Positions 34,462-43,552 of a stretch of DNA of 64,000 bases are shown in pieces. This stretch comes from Deltaproteobacteria bacterium (lineage in GTDB: Bacteria > Desulfobacterota > Desulfobacteria > Desulfobacterales > Desulfosarcinaceae). Within the stretch, counting starts at the first letter, position 1. Every line of letters begins with the position of its first letter. The notes beneath the pieces were generated by a model. That model was not told the origin of the DNA, did not search any database, and was given only the letters and a program-made list of their open reading frames with translations. The stretch covers positions 1-64,000 of the forward strand of contig JAHLLR010000017.1 in assembly GCA_020444075.1 (NCBI GenBank), given 5' to 3'. The position numbers were made by a program, and so were the translations under genes.

Positions 34462-36535
34462 ATGTGGATATCTGCGAAAAGTCAGCTATTTGTCCAAATA
34501 TGGCCGATATGGATGCCAACAGGGCCAGCCGGTTGCGGCGGACGGCATCGTCTTCGGCCATGACCATGACACCGTCGAAAAAGGCGTCCACCGGATCACG
34601 CAGGGTGGCGATGGCGCCCAGGGCGCTGTCCAGATCTCCCTGACCAATGAGGTGGTCCACCTGGGTGGTTATCGACTGACAGGCCGAATGCAGAGCGCCT
34701 TCCGACGCATGGGCAAAAAGGGCCGGATTCACGGTTGCAGCGGTGGTTTCCGTTGTTTTTTTGAGGATATTCTCCACCCGCTTGAAGGCGGCGGCCAGAG
34801 GTTCGAAACCGGGTTTGCCTTTGAGTTTTTCCAGGGCACTCACCCGGCGTTCCACATCGGGGATGCGATCCACCGAAACGCTGGTTACCGCGGCAATGAT
34901 GTCCTTGGACAACCCTTCGTCGGCCAGCAGCCGGGAGAGACGGTTTTTAAGGAAAGTCAACACGGCGGCGGTGGTTTGGCCGGGCGCTTCGGTACTCATG
35001 TCCGCAAACAGGGAAACCGCTTTTTTAACCAGTTCGGTAAGAGAAATGTTGATTTTGCGGCTGCGCATGATCTGCAGGATGCCGATGCCCTGACGCCGAA
35101 GGGCATAGGGATCCGCCGCACCAGTGGGAATCAGGCCGACGGAGAAGCATCCGCAGATGGAGTCGATTTTTTCGGCGATGGACAGCAGGGCGCCGGTTTC
35201 CGTCTCCGGCAACTGCCCGCCGCTATGGGTGGGCCGGTAATGCTCTTCGATGGCCACAGCCACATCCGGTGCCTCACCGGCCGCCTGGGCGTAAATTCGT
35301 CCCATGATCCCCTGGAGTTTGGCAAATTCGCCCACCACCTGGCTCACCAGGTCGGCTTTGCACAGGTATGCCGCGCGGGTCACCTTCTCCTTCTCGGCCA
35401 GGTTGACGGCATCGGCCAGCCAGCCGGCCAGCGCTTGTACACGCATCACCTTGTCGAACATACTGCCCAGCTCGGCCTGGAAAAGCACGCCTTTGAGCTT
35501 TTCCACCCAGCGCTCCATCGGCACTTTGACATCGGCGGTATAGAAATAGCGGGCATCGGAGAGCCGGGCCCGCAGCACACGCTGGTGCCCGGTGGCCACC
35601 AGGTCCATGTCTCGGGTGCGGGTATTGTTCACGGCGATAAAACCGGGTAAAAGCCTGTTCTCCATGTCGATTACAGCGAAGTATTTCTGGTGTTCGCGCA
35701 TGGCCGTGATGAGAATCTCTTTGGGGACTTCAAGGAAGATGTCGTCAAACCGACCGGCTGTGGCGATGGGGATTTCTACCAGATTGGTGACAATGTCCAG
35801 CAGCTCTTCGTCAGGCAGCACCCGACCGCCCAGGGTGGCCGCCGCAGCCGTTACGACCGCTGACGTCATCTGCCGGCGTTCGGCGATATTCACCACCACG
35901 TTGACCGAGGCCAAGGTTTGCACGTAGGCTTCAGGGGAGGGGATGGTCACCTTTCCCGGACTCATGAACATGTGGCCCAGGGCCTGCCGGCCGCTTTTTA
36001 TCCGGCCGCCCAGGGTGAAGGAAACCACCTTGGTGCCATAAAGCGCCACGATGCTCTGGATGGGCCGGGCGAATTGGATGGAGAGATCGGCCCAGCGCAT
36101 GCTCTTAGGAAAGGGCGTGGCCAGGATTACCTCCGGCAGGATGGTTTTGAGGAGCTTGACGGTGGGCTGCCCGCGGTTGGTCTTGCGTGCGCTCAGGTAG
36201 CGGCCTTTGTCGGTGGTGACCACTTTGAGCCGATTGACTGCAACGCCGATCTTCTCGGCAAATTTTACTGCCGCCATGCTGGGGTTGCCCTGGTCGTCGA
36301 AAGCGATTTTTTCCGGCGGCCCCAGGAGATCTTCGGTCACCGTTTCCGGTTTGGGAGCCACCTGTTCGACGATCACGGTGAGCCGCCGTGGCGTTCCGAA
36401 GATACGGGCCTGGCCGTGGCCGATGTTGGCGTCATCCAGCCGTTTGAGCAGGTTCTGGGCCATGGCATCCAGCGCCGGCCGGATATATCCCGCCGGAATC
36501 TCTTCGGCGCCGATTTCAAGCAGTAGGGTATCCAT
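34460..36535 (-). CDS. glyS: Glycyl-tRNA synthetase beta subunit
   Basis: The 691-residue beta chain of the bacterial alpha2beta2 glycyl-tRNA synthetase, carrying the tRNA-binding and HD-like regions. It opens MDTLLLEIGAEEIPAGYI and includes the HD-domain-like stretch AYLCKADLVSQVVGEFAKLQGIMGRIYA and the block ADPYALRRQGIGIL; the carboxy part is the anticodon-binding DALR region. The ATG at 36535, preceded by GAGGTG, is preferred over an in-frame ATG five codons earlier. It follows glyQ by 60 bases. Confidence 0.97.
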   Translation of the reverse strand: MDTLLLEIGAEEIPAGYIRPALDAMAQNLLKRLDDANIGHGQARIFGTPRRLTVIVEQVAPKPETVTEDLLGPPEKIAFDDQGNPSMAAVKFAEKIGVAVNRLKVVTTDKGRYLSARKTNRGQPTVKLLKTILPEVILATPFPKSMRWADLSIQFARPIQSIVALYGTKVVSFTLGGRIKSGRQALGHMFMSPGKVTIPSPEAYVQTLASVNVVVNIAERRQMTSAVVTAAAATLGGRVLPDEELLDIVTNLVEIPIATAGRFDDIFLEVPKEILITAMREHQKYFAVIDMENRLLPGFIAVNNTRTRDMDLVATGHQRVLRARLSDARYFYTADVKVPMERWVEKLKGVLFQAELGSMFDKVMRVQALAGWLADAVNLAEKEKVTRAAYLCKADLVSQVVGEFAKLQGIMGRIYAQAAGEAPDVAVAIEEHYRPTHSGGQLPETETGALLSIAEKIDSICGCFSVGLIPTGAADPYALRRQGIGILQIMRSRKINISLTELVKKAVSLFADMSTEAPGQTTAAVLTFLKNRLSRLLADEGLSKDIIAAVTSVSVDRIPDVERRVSALEKLKGKPGFEPLAAAFKRVENILKKTTETTAATVNPALFAHASEGALHSACQSITTQVDHLIGQGDLDSALGAIATLRDPVDAFFDGVMVMAEDDAVRRNRLALLASISAIFGQIADFSQIST

Positions 36536-36595
36536 ATTCACCTCGATCACGAGTTCGCGTTCAATATTGATTCAATCCGTCCAGACAGCCTTCGA

Positions 36596-37471
36596 TCATC
36601 CCCTCTGCTTCAAGAGGGGAAACCCCATGGCCTCGCGCTGCTTCAGGTAGCCCATGCCGCATGCCCTTGCCAGGTTGCGGATTCGTGCGATGTATCCGGT
36701 CCGTTCGGTGACACTGATGGCGCCGCGGGCGTCCAGCAGATTGAAGGTATGGCTGCACTTGAGGGTGAATTCATAGGCCGGAAGCACCAACCCTTCTTCG
36801 ATAATCCGCCTGGCCTCGGCTTCATACCGGTTGAACAGATCCAGCAGCATGCTCACGTCGGCCTTCTCGAAGTTGTAGGTGGATTGCTCCACCTCCTGCT
36901 GGTGGTGGACCTGACCATAGGTGACCGTGTCGTTCCATTTCAGGTCGTAGACGTTGTCGATGCCCTGAAGGTACATGGCGATGCGCTCCAGACCATAGGT
37001 CAGTTCGACGGAAATGGGCGACAGCTCCATGCTGCAGGCCTGCTGGAAATAAGTGAACTGGGTGCACTCCATGCCGTCCAGCCACACCTCCCAGCCGAGG
37101 CCGGAAGCACCCAGGGTGGGCGACTCCCAGTCGTCTTCCACGAAACGGATGTCGTGCTCCAGCGGGTCCACGCCCAGGGCCTTCATACTCTGCAGATAGA
37201 GTTTCTGCACGTTGGTGGGAGATGGCTTGAGCAGCACCTGATACTGGTAGTAATGCTGGAGACGGTTGGGGTTGTCTCCGTAGCGCCCGTCGGTGGGTCG
37301 CCGGGAGGGCTGGACGTAGGCCACATCCCAAGGCTCCGGCCCTAAGGCTTTCAAGGTGGTGTGGTGGTGAAAGGTGCCGGCGCCCACTTCCAGGTCATAC
37401 GGCTGAACCACCACGCAGCCCTTGCGCCCCCAAAATCTGTTCAACGTGAGAATTACATCCTGAAAATTCAT
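36596..37471 (-). CDS. glyQ: Glycyl-tRNA synthetase alpha subunit
   Basis: The 291-residue catalytic alpha chain of tetrameric glycyl-tRNA synthetase. The family core is unmistakable: [77 protein letters not shown] and [18 protein letters not shown], ending with [17 protein letters not shown]. It charges tRNA-Gly together with glyS downstream. The length is normal. It is the first gene of the gly pair, 173 bases after the GHMP kinase gene. Confidence 0.98.
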   Translation of the reverse strand: MNFQDVILTLNRFWGRKGCVVVQPYDLEVGAGTFHHHTTLKALGPEPWDVAYVQPSRRPTDGRYGDNPNRLQHYYQYQVLLKPSPTNVQKLYLQSMKALGVDPLEHDIRFVEDDWESPTLGASGLGWEVWLDGMECTQFTYFQQACSMELSPISVELTYGLERIAMYLQGIDNVYDLKWNDTVTYGQVHHQQEVEQSTYNFEKADVSMLLDLFNRYEAEARRIIEEGLVLPAYEFTLKCSHTFNLLDARGAISVTERTGYIARIRNLARACGMGYLKQREAMGFPLLKQRG

Positions 37472-37644
37472 GCGTGTTTCCTCGACTGTCCGTACCGATA
37501 GCCAAACGGTTGATAAAATTTACGATCCATTGGGATTTCCGGACCCGACACTTTTTTTGATAAGGGCCTTTCGTACCATTATCGGTAGGGTTTAACAAGC
37601 CCCAGGTTGTCACAGGCACAGGCCCTTTTTTGGACCTTTGGCAT

Positions 37645-38730
37645 CTAATGGGGTGTCACCATGACCCCGCAGGTGTCCACGCGACAGGTCAGCAATCCGG
37701 CCGTGGGCCGTCCGGTCAGCATCCTTTCCCATACCGGCTTCAGAGCGGCTACGGCATCGGCTGCACCGATGGCCCACATGCAGCCGCCGCCCCCGGCACC
37801 GGTGAATCGGGCACCGCACCCGGCGTCGACAGCGGCTGCGGCCAACCGGTCGCCCATGTCGTCAAGTACCTGGGGGGTCATGGCCTTTCGAATGGCCGTT
37901 TCCCGGTTCATGGCTTCGGCCGCCGCCGGCATGTCCCCGCGGGCGACCGCTCCGGCAAATTCCCGGGTCAGGCGGATGATTTCGCGCCATTTTTCACGGC
38001 CGTTCCCGCTGATAAACTGGCTGACCCATGACCGGTTGACATCCTTGGATACATGGGTGACGCCCAGGTACGCCACCAGCAGCTGGCTGTCCAGGCGCCG
38101 AAGCGCTGCCGCCTCCACCAGGGGGGTTCGAACGAAAGGCGGCAGGCCGGGATCCGCCGGCCAGGTCCAGGCGTTGGCCCCGCCGAAAGCGGCGGCTAAC
38201 TGATCCTGAAGACCGCAGGGCACACCGGCCACGCCCTGTTCGATGGCGTGGGCCAGAAGTACTATCCGGTCCCGGGAGATGCCCCTTTTGCCGATGCCTT
38301 CCAGCGCTTTGGAAAAAGTGGCAATCAGGGCCACGGCAGCCACCGACGATCCCCCCAGTCCACTCCTGGGCGGCGAGGTGGACTGGATGTGAATGTGGAC
38401 CCCCCTGGCGCCGAAATAGTCCGCCACGGCAAACATAAGCCCCAGGGGATGATCGTAGGGAGCCTCAGACGGGTTGAATTCCGCGTCGGCGATTCCCGCT
38501 GATGAGACGTGTATCCGGTCGCCGTGGATCGGGCGCAGGCTGACGGTGGTGCGTCGGTCCAAGGCGATGTTAACCGTGGAGGGGGCCAGGTGCCTCAGCG
38601 GATAGTGGAAGCTGCTGATGTCCAGGGTCCCTCCGAAATCGATGCGGCAGGGAGCCGATGCGTCGATGGGGCGGCTTTCCAGCAACGGCCCGATATTACC
38701 CAGATGCAGGTCACTTGCTTGCGGTGTCAT
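37645..38730 (-). CDS. GHMP-family sugar kinase
   Basis: A 361-residue small-molecule kinase of the GHMP fold. Visible: amino-terminal DASAPCRIDFGGTLDISSF, the ATP-binding motif 2 SPPRSGLGGSSVAAVALI, the region AIEQGVAGVPCGLQDQLAAAFGG and motif 3 GARFTGAGGGGCMWAI. It resembles the D-glycero-D-manno-heptose 7-phosphate kinase (HddA) branch more than galactokinase, but the sugar is not certain. The ATG at 38730 has AGGAG ahead of it; its first 20 bases overlap the recO stop, so it is coupled to recO. No lipopolysaccharide cluster surrounds it. Confidence 0.8.
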   Translation of the reverse strand: MTPQASDLHLGNIGPLLESRPIDASAPCRIDFGGTLDISSFHYPLRHLAPSTVNIALDRRTTVSLRPIHGDRIHVSSAGIADAEFNPSEAPYDHPLGLMFAVADYFGARGVHIHIQSTSPPRSGLGGSSVAAVALIATFSKALEGIGKRGISRDRIVLLAHAIEQGVAGVPCGLQDQLAAAFGGANAWTWPADPGLPPFVRTPLVEAAALRRLDSQLLVAYLGVTHVSKDVNRSWVSQFISGNGREKWREIIRLTREFAGAVARGDMPAAAEAMNRETAIRKAMTPQVLDDMGDRLAAAAVDAGCGARFTGAGGGGCMWAIGAADAVAALKPVWERMLTGRPTAGLLTCRVDTCGVMVTPH

Positions 38731-39514
38731 GGTTTCTCCTGCCATTGATCGAATGCCTCACGGCCCGAAGGACCTTCAGGCTTTTCGGGGATTTGCCGAT
38801 GTGATAGGGAACGAAGGCTTCCAGAAATTTCAGTCCTTCGGAGATGGCCGTCGGCGCAAACCGAATGCGGGCGGCCCGTTCCAGGTTGCCGGTGTCGGTC
38901 CACATGAGCTGTTTCAGCGTGCCTTTGGAAATCTTCAAGCGGCCGTTGGTGGGAATCCCGCAGGTCGGACAGGCGATCCCTCCTTTGGATGGATCCGAAA
39001 CCACCGATGCATGCCGGATCTGGTCCAGGCAGGTCTTGCAGGCATGGCAGTGGTCAAAATTGGGGCGAAATCCCGCCAGCGATAAAAAGCGCATCTGAAA
39101 CAGGATGCTGAGGACCTCAACGGGCGTCTCTCCCCGGTTGAGTTCGGCCAGCACATGCGACGTCAGCCGGTAAAGGCTCTCCTGGGGTTCTCCCTCGGCC
39201 ATCCACAGATAGATCAACTCCAACCAGTAGCTGGCGTAAGTCGTTTTGATGATGTCTTCACGGATTTTGAAAAACGGATCTTCGAGAGAGGCCTCCTGGA
39301 GCACCGGCATGCCTTTTCCCCTGCCTCGGGTCAGCACCACGTTGAGCCGGGAAAAGGGCTCGAGCACCCCGGGAAAGCGCTTGACGCTCTTTTTGGCGGA
39401 TTTGGCAATGGCACTGGTCTTTCCCTGTGCCAGGGTGAACAGGGTGACAATGAGATCGTAGTCGCCGAACTCGATCCGGCGCAGCAGGATGGCGGGTGTG
39501 CTCAGGCTGGTCAT
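38711..39514 (-). CDS. recO: DNA repair protein RecO
   Basis: A 267-residue recombination mediator that loads RecA onto SSB-coated DNA with RecR. The amino-terminal OB fold reads PAILLRRIEFGDYDLIVTLFT, then GKTSAIAKSAKKSVKRFPGVLEPFS. A helical middle follows, then a zinc-binding carboxy region with two pairs, HCHACKTC and CPTC. The length is slightly above average. It starts four bases from the mgtE stop and overlaps the GHMP kinase start, so mgtE-recO-kinase form one tight unit. Confidence 0.92.
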   Translation of the reverse strand: MTSLSTPAILLRRIEFGDYDLIVTLFTLAQGKTSAIAKSAKKSVKRFPGVLEPFSRLNVVLTRGRGKGMPVLQEASLEDPFFKIREDIIKTTYASYWLELIYLWMAEGEPQESLYRLTSHVLAELNRGETPVEVLSILFQMRFLSLAGFRPNFDHCHACKTCLDQIRHASVVSDPSKGGIACPTCGIPTNGRLKISKGTLKQLMWTDTGNLERAARIRFAPTAISEGLKFLEAFVPYHIGKSPKSLKVLRAVRHSINGRRNHDTASK

Positions 39515-39518
39515 GGTT

Positions 39519-40871
39519 TCAGACGCCGAGAAATCCGGTGGCGATGGTAAAGTAAAAGTAGACGCTGATGATGTCGACGGCGGTGGTCACGAAGGGTCCG
39601 GTGGCAACCGCCGGATCGATATTGATCCGAGCCAGCAGCATGGGCACGCAGGATCCCACCAAGGCGGCGACGGACATCGAACAGACGACCGCCAGGCAGA
39701 CCGCCAGTGCCAGCATGAAGGTACTGTACTGCAATTGGGCCACCGATCCGATGATCAGGCCATAGACCAGACCAAGGATAGAGCCCACGCTCAGCTCTTT
39801 GCCCACCACCGACCAGACGTCGCGAATATTGAGCCGCCCGGTGGCCAGTCCGCGCACCACGATGGTGGAGGACTGGGTGCCGATATTACCGCCCATGCCC
39901 ATGATAACCGGGATGAAGGCGGCCAGGTAGGTGATCCTGCTCAAGCTGTCCTCGAATTGGCCGATCACGTAAAAAGCGAATATGCCGCCCAGGCAGCTGG
40001 CAAAGAGCCAGGGAAGGCGGATGCGGGAACTTTTGAGGATGCTCTGGGTCTCAATGAACTCTTCGCCTACACCGGCCATCTTAAGGATGTCTTCGGTGGC
40101 TTCTTCGCGGAAAATATCGATGACATCGTCCACGGTAACGATACCCACCAACCGATTGCTTTCGTCCACCACCGGTACGGCCAGAATGTCATAGCGGGCC
40201 ACCAGCTTGGCCACTTCTTCCTGGTCCATGTGGGTCTGCACGGAAAGGACCTCGGTGGTCATGAAGGATTTCAGGGGCGTCTGGGGCTTGACGACCACCA
40301 GCTGCCGCAGTGAGCAGACCCCTACCAGATTGCCGTATTCGTCCACCGCGTAGAGATAAAAGGGCATCTCGACATCGGCAAACTCTTTTTGGATACGTTC
40401 GATGGCCTCTTTTGCGGTGATCTCCTGGTTCAGGGCGATAAAGTCGGGGTTCATGATACCGCCGGCGGTATCGTCTTCGAAGCGCATGAGGTCCTCGACC
40501 TCGTCGGATCCCTCTTTCTTCATGCGTTTGAGCAGGCTGCTGGCGGTCTCATCGGGGAGCTGATTCAGCAGGTCGGCGACGTCATCGTTGGGCATGGCTT
40601 CCAAAATGGCCGCGACTTCATCGGGATCCATGCCGTCTATAAGTTCAACGAAGAGGTCCTCATCCAGTTCGCTGAAGAGGATCCCCTTTTGCTCCACATC
40701 GTCGATCATGTCGAATAGCAGTCGCTGATCCTGCAGCGACAGGCTCCGGAACAGAATGGAAAGATCCGCGCCATGGGTTTTGTTGACAATTTTGTGCAGT
40801 CGGCTGCTGGCGCCCCGCCGCAACAGCCGTTTGACGCTGATGGTCAGAATTTTTTGTCGATCCTGCTGCAT
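39519..40871 (-). CDS. mgtE: MgtE magnesium transporter
   Basis: A 450-residue Mg2+ channel. The amino-terminal MgtE_N superhelix (ELDEDLFVELIDGMDPDEVAAILEAMPNDDVADLL) is followed by two CBS domains (including FYLYAVDEYGNLVGVCSLRQL and DILAVPVVDESNRLVGIVTVDDVIDI) and a carboxy-terminal five-helix pore with AFIPVIMGMGGNIGTQSSTIVVRGLATG. The cytosolic part closes the pore when magnesium is plentiful. The length is typical. It heads a unit with recO and the GHMP kinase. Confidence 0.97.
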   Translation of the reverse strand: MQQDRQKILTISVKRLLRRGASSRLHKIVNKTHGADLSILFRSLSLQDQRLLFDMIDDVEQKGILFSELDEDLFVELIDGMDPDEVAAILEAMPNDDVADLLNQLPDETASSLLKRMKKEGSDEVEDLMRFEDDTAGGIMNPDFIALNQEITAKEAIERIQKEFADVEMPFYLYAVDEYGNLVGVCSLRQLVVVKPQTPLKSFMTTEVLSVQTHMDQEEVAKLVARYDILAVPVVDESNRLVGIVTVDDVIDIFREEATEDILKMAGVGEEFIETQSILKSSRIRLPWLFASCLGGIFAFYVIGQFEDSLSRITYLAAFIPVIMGMGGNIGTQSSTIVVRGLATGRLNIRDVWSVVGKELSVGSILGLVYGLIIGSVAQLQYSTFMLALAVCLAVVCSMSVAALVGSCVPMLLARINIDPAVATGPFVTTAVDIISVYFYFTIATGFLGV

Positions 40872-40982
40872 GGGGAATTTTCTATATTAAATTAGGGAGA
40901 TAAAAATAAACTCCGCAACGATTTACCTCAAAGGATGTCGTCAACTGGGTTTTGCGGTTAAACGGTTGGAATTTATCCCGGG

Positions 40983-41705
40983 TCAGGGAATTTTCAAGCT
41001 TACCACCTGATCGCTGCTCCCGTAGATCTTCACCGGCTGCCCATTCAGAAAAATCTGGAGCCCGGCGGCATTGCCGATCATCAGGTTGAAGTTGGTGGTC
41101 CCTTCCAATTCCAGACGGTCCTCGGGTTTAAGATTATAGGACCGGGCATTCTGACCGTCCACAATGACCTTCAGCCAGGTCTGTTTCACGGCGATGACCT
41201 TGAGTTTGAGCTTGTCCTGCGTCTTTGCAACGGACGGGCGGCTCCCGGCCGTCTCACCTTCAGTGGCAGAAGGCTCGGGAAGGACGTTGGTTCCAGGTCC
41301 CGCGGTGTCTGGCGTGGGTACCGGATCCATAAAAATATCGGTGTACCGCAGCAGCAGCAGAATGCTGATGATTACACCCGCAGCCATTATTGCCCGGCGG
41401 ACCGCCCCCAGTTTTTTCCGTCGTCTCAGATTCTGCCGTTTGGCGTTTTCCTGTTGTTCCACTTCCGACAGATAGAGACCGACTGCGACGTCGGCATTGG
41501 CTCCCACGGCATGGGCGTAGGTCCGGATGAAGCTCTTGACATAGGCCTGCGGGGGAAGCCGGTCATGGGCATTTTCTTCAATGGCCTTGAGGCAGTGGAC
41601 GGCAATTTTTGTATTTTCGGCGACCGTTTGGATCGCCAATTCCTGTTTCATCCGGAAGCCTTTCAGATAGCCGCCGAATGAATCCTGATTCGTTTCCGAT
41701 TCCAT
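40983..41705 (-). CDS. RodZ-like helix-turn-helix membrane protein
   Basis: A 240-residue protein with an amino-terminal Cro-like HTH_25 domain (GGYLKGFRMKQELAIQTVAENTKI and AYVKSFIRTYAHAVG), a basic stop, one membrane helix (about 107-122, IMAAGVIISILLLLRY), a low-complexity Pro/Thr spacer and a carboxy-terminal DUF4115 beta domain (KLKVIAVKQTWLKVIVDG). This is the RodZ layout, linking MreB to the elongasome, though shorter than E. coli RodZ. It follows surA by 54 bases and is probably the last gene of the mfd-surA unit. Confidence 0.85.
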   Translation of the reverse strand: MESETNQDSFGGYLKGFRMKQELAIQTVAENTKIAVHCLKAIEENAHDRLPPQAYVKSFIRTYAHAVGANADVAVGLYLSEVEQQENAKRQNLRRRKKLGAVRRAIMAAGVIISILLLLRYTDIFMDPVPTPDTAGPGTNVLPEPSATEGETAGSRPSVAKTQDKLKLKVIAVKQTWLKVIVDGQNARSYNLKPEDRLELEGTTNFNLMIGNAAGLQIFLNGQPVKIYGSSDQVVSLKIP

Positions 41706-41759
41706 ATAGTAGAACCGCTATATCCAAGGATCCTGAGTTTTATCTGCTAGTTCCCGATC

Positions 41760-42752
41760 CTAGTTGATGATTTTGATGCTTGAGCGACTGCGCAGATCCT
41801 CAAGCCATGAGAGGAATTTTTTATCCACCACTTCGGCAAACAACTTCTGGTGGATCTCTTCCCTGACGTTTTCCAGGGGTTTCCCTTCGGTCCGGTTGAC
41901 CGCCTCCACATAAAAGATCTGAAACCCCTGATCCGTGTCCAGAACGGCGGTGGCCTGGCCCGGGGTCAACCCGTTGAGGGCTGCCTGAATCTGGGGGGAA
42001 AGCGTTTCTTTGGCAAATTCGCCAATATCACCACCGTCTGCAGCAGCCGGGCTCTGGCTGTATGTCCGGGCAAGATCGGCAAAGGATTCTCCAGCGTCAA
42101 TCTGTGATTGAATCTGCTGAAGCTGTTCCCTTACGGTCTGCTTTTCGGCATCGGTAGAAAAATCCGGCACCCGCATCAGGATGTTTCTCAAATGGTATCG
42201 AAGCTTTCCTCCGTATATCTCGGGATGGCTGTCGTAGTAAGCCCGGATCTCTTCTTCGGTGATGACAATCTTGGACTTGACCTGGTAATTGACCAGCCGG
42301 GTGCGCAGGACCTGCTCTCTGATTTTTTGCCGATACTGCTCCATGGTCATCTGATCCTGTTCCAGAAAGCGGCGCAGGTCTTCATCGGTAAAGGTATTGG
42401 CCGCTTTGATACGCTCGATGGTGCTGTCGATTTCGGCGTCATCCACCTGGATATCGTTTCGTTTGATCTCCTGATCGGTGAGCTTTTCATCCACCAGGCG
42501 GTTGAGCATCTCCTCGCGAACCTTGAAGATCATCTGCCGCTCTTTGTCCAGGTCGAACCCCTGCTGACGGATGCGCTGGGCATAGGGTTCCATGCGATCC
42601 CTGAGTTCAGACAGCAAAATGATGTCTTCATTGACCACCGCCACGATCCGGTCCAGCACTTCGGTCGCCGCCGAAGCCGTGGCCGAGGTTGCAAAAACCA
42701 GTACCAGCATCCCTATCAGGATTCCCAATGACAAATTTCGCTTCAAGGCCAC
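41760..42752 (-). CDS. SurA-like periplasmic peptidyl-prolyl isomerase
   Basis: A 330-residue exported chaperone. A signal peptide (LSLGILIGMLVLVFATSATASAA) is followed by a SurA_N domain (VLDRIVAVVNEDIILLSELRDRM) and one parvulin domain (YHLRNILMRVPDFS, ESFADLARTYSQSPAAADGGDIGEFAKETL, FQIFYVEAVNR). It should assist outer-membrane protein folding. One parvulin domain instead of two makes it shorter than E. coli SurA. Its first base is shared with the last base of the preceding lipoprotein gene (TAATG-type junction). Confidence 0.92.
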   Translation of the reverse strand: MALKRNLSLGILIGMLVLVFATSATASAATEVLDRIVAVVNEDIILLSELRDRMEPYAQRIRQQGFDLDKERQMIFKVREEMLNRLVDEKLTDQEIKRNDIQVDDAEIDSTIERIKAANTFTDEDLRRFLEQDQMTMEQYRQKIREQVLRTRLVNYQVKSKIVITEEEIRAYYDSHPEIYGGKLRYHLRNILMRVPDFSTDAEKQTVREQLQQIQSQIDAGESFADLARTYSQSPAAADGGDIGEFAKETLSPQIQAALNGLTPGQATAVLDTDQGFQIFYVEAVNRTEGKPLENVREEIHQKLFAEVVDKKFLSWLEDLRSRSSIKIIN

Positions 42753-43546
42753 TATTCCTTTCCCTGACCGGTGGATCCGGCGTCAGGGTGTTGGGACTGT
42801 TCCCACAGCTCCCAGTTGATCTCGACCCCATAACGCGCTCGAAGCCCGTCCATCCATTGGGGGTAGGCCGCTTCCACCTTTTCGAGCCGGAGCTGTTCAA
42901 CGATGTGGCGCTTCAACTCCTCCATCTCCGGCGGGTTTTTATCATTGACGGCATAGTCGTCTTCGTGGGCTTTATAGTACGCTTCAATATCCTGTACGGT
43001 TATATTCACCGGCTGAACCAGTTCCTTGTTCACCACTTTTTCTATGAGCAGGCGCACCCGAAGCCGATCCTTCCACAAGGAATAGGGGATGGCGCTTTCC
43101 AGCAGCATCTGCTCGAACTCGTCTTCCGGATAGTCCTTTTTAATCGCCTGGATCGCGGCCTCCAGTTCGTTGTCATCCAGCGAAATGCCCAGTTCCTTGG
43201 CCCGCCGGTCGATGATCACCTCTTCCGTCATCTGGTTCAGCAGCCGCAAACGTGCGTTTTCAATTACCTCGGGATCCACCGACCGGTCGTCGCTGTAGGC
43301 AATCCGGGCGGCTTCGAAGGCGCGTTCGAACTGGGCCAGGGTCACGGTCTCCTGGTCGGTGCGGATCAGCACGGCATCCTGCGGCGATGGGCTGTCCGGT
43401 CCGGAACACCCCGCCCCTGCAATCGCCATCATCGTTGCGCAGCAGGCAATGCCCCACACCTGGCTCGCGGCCGGTGGGCAGCGTCGCTTCGCCGATTTTC
43501 TGTCACGGGTATAACTTATTGCAAACTTTCCAAATATGGTTCTCAT
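42752..43546 (-). CDS. SurA_N-domain lipoprotein
   Basis: A 264-residue probable lipoprotein: a basic amino end, a hydrophobic stretch and a lipobox-like IAGAGCSG at about residues 42-49. The mature part is a SurA/PrsA-type chaperone arm (ETVTLAQFERAFEAARIAY, NARLRLLNQMTEEVIIDRRAKELGISLDDNEL, VVNKELVQPVNITVQDIEAYYKAHEDDY) without a recognisable parvulin domain. It probably works with the adjacent SurA in envelope protein folding. It lies six bases after mfd and abuts surA, so all three are translated from one message. Confidence 0.8.
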   Translation of the reverse strand: MRTIFGKFAISYTRDRKSAKRRCPPAASQVWGIACCATMMAIAGAGCSGPDSPSPQDAVLIRTDQETVTLAQFERAFEAARIAYSDDRSVDPEVIENARLRLLNQMTEEVIIDRRAKELGISLDDNELEAAIQAIKKDYPEDEFEQMLLESAIPYSLWKDRLRVRLLIEKVVNKELVQPVNITVQDIEAYYKAHEDDYAVNDKNPPEMEELKRHIVEQLRLEKVEAAYPQWMDGLRARYGVEINWELWEQSQHPDAGSTGQGKE

Positions 43547-43552
43547 AAGCCT

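Noticed and set aside
34451-35650. 399-codon plus-strand open frame
   Set aside because: It lies opposite glyS and has no ribosome site or family resemblance; it is a shadow frame.
37645-38730. Galactokinase
   Set aside because: The GHMP motifs are present, but the galactokinase signature at the amino end is absent; the sequence fits the heptose-phosphate kinase branch better.
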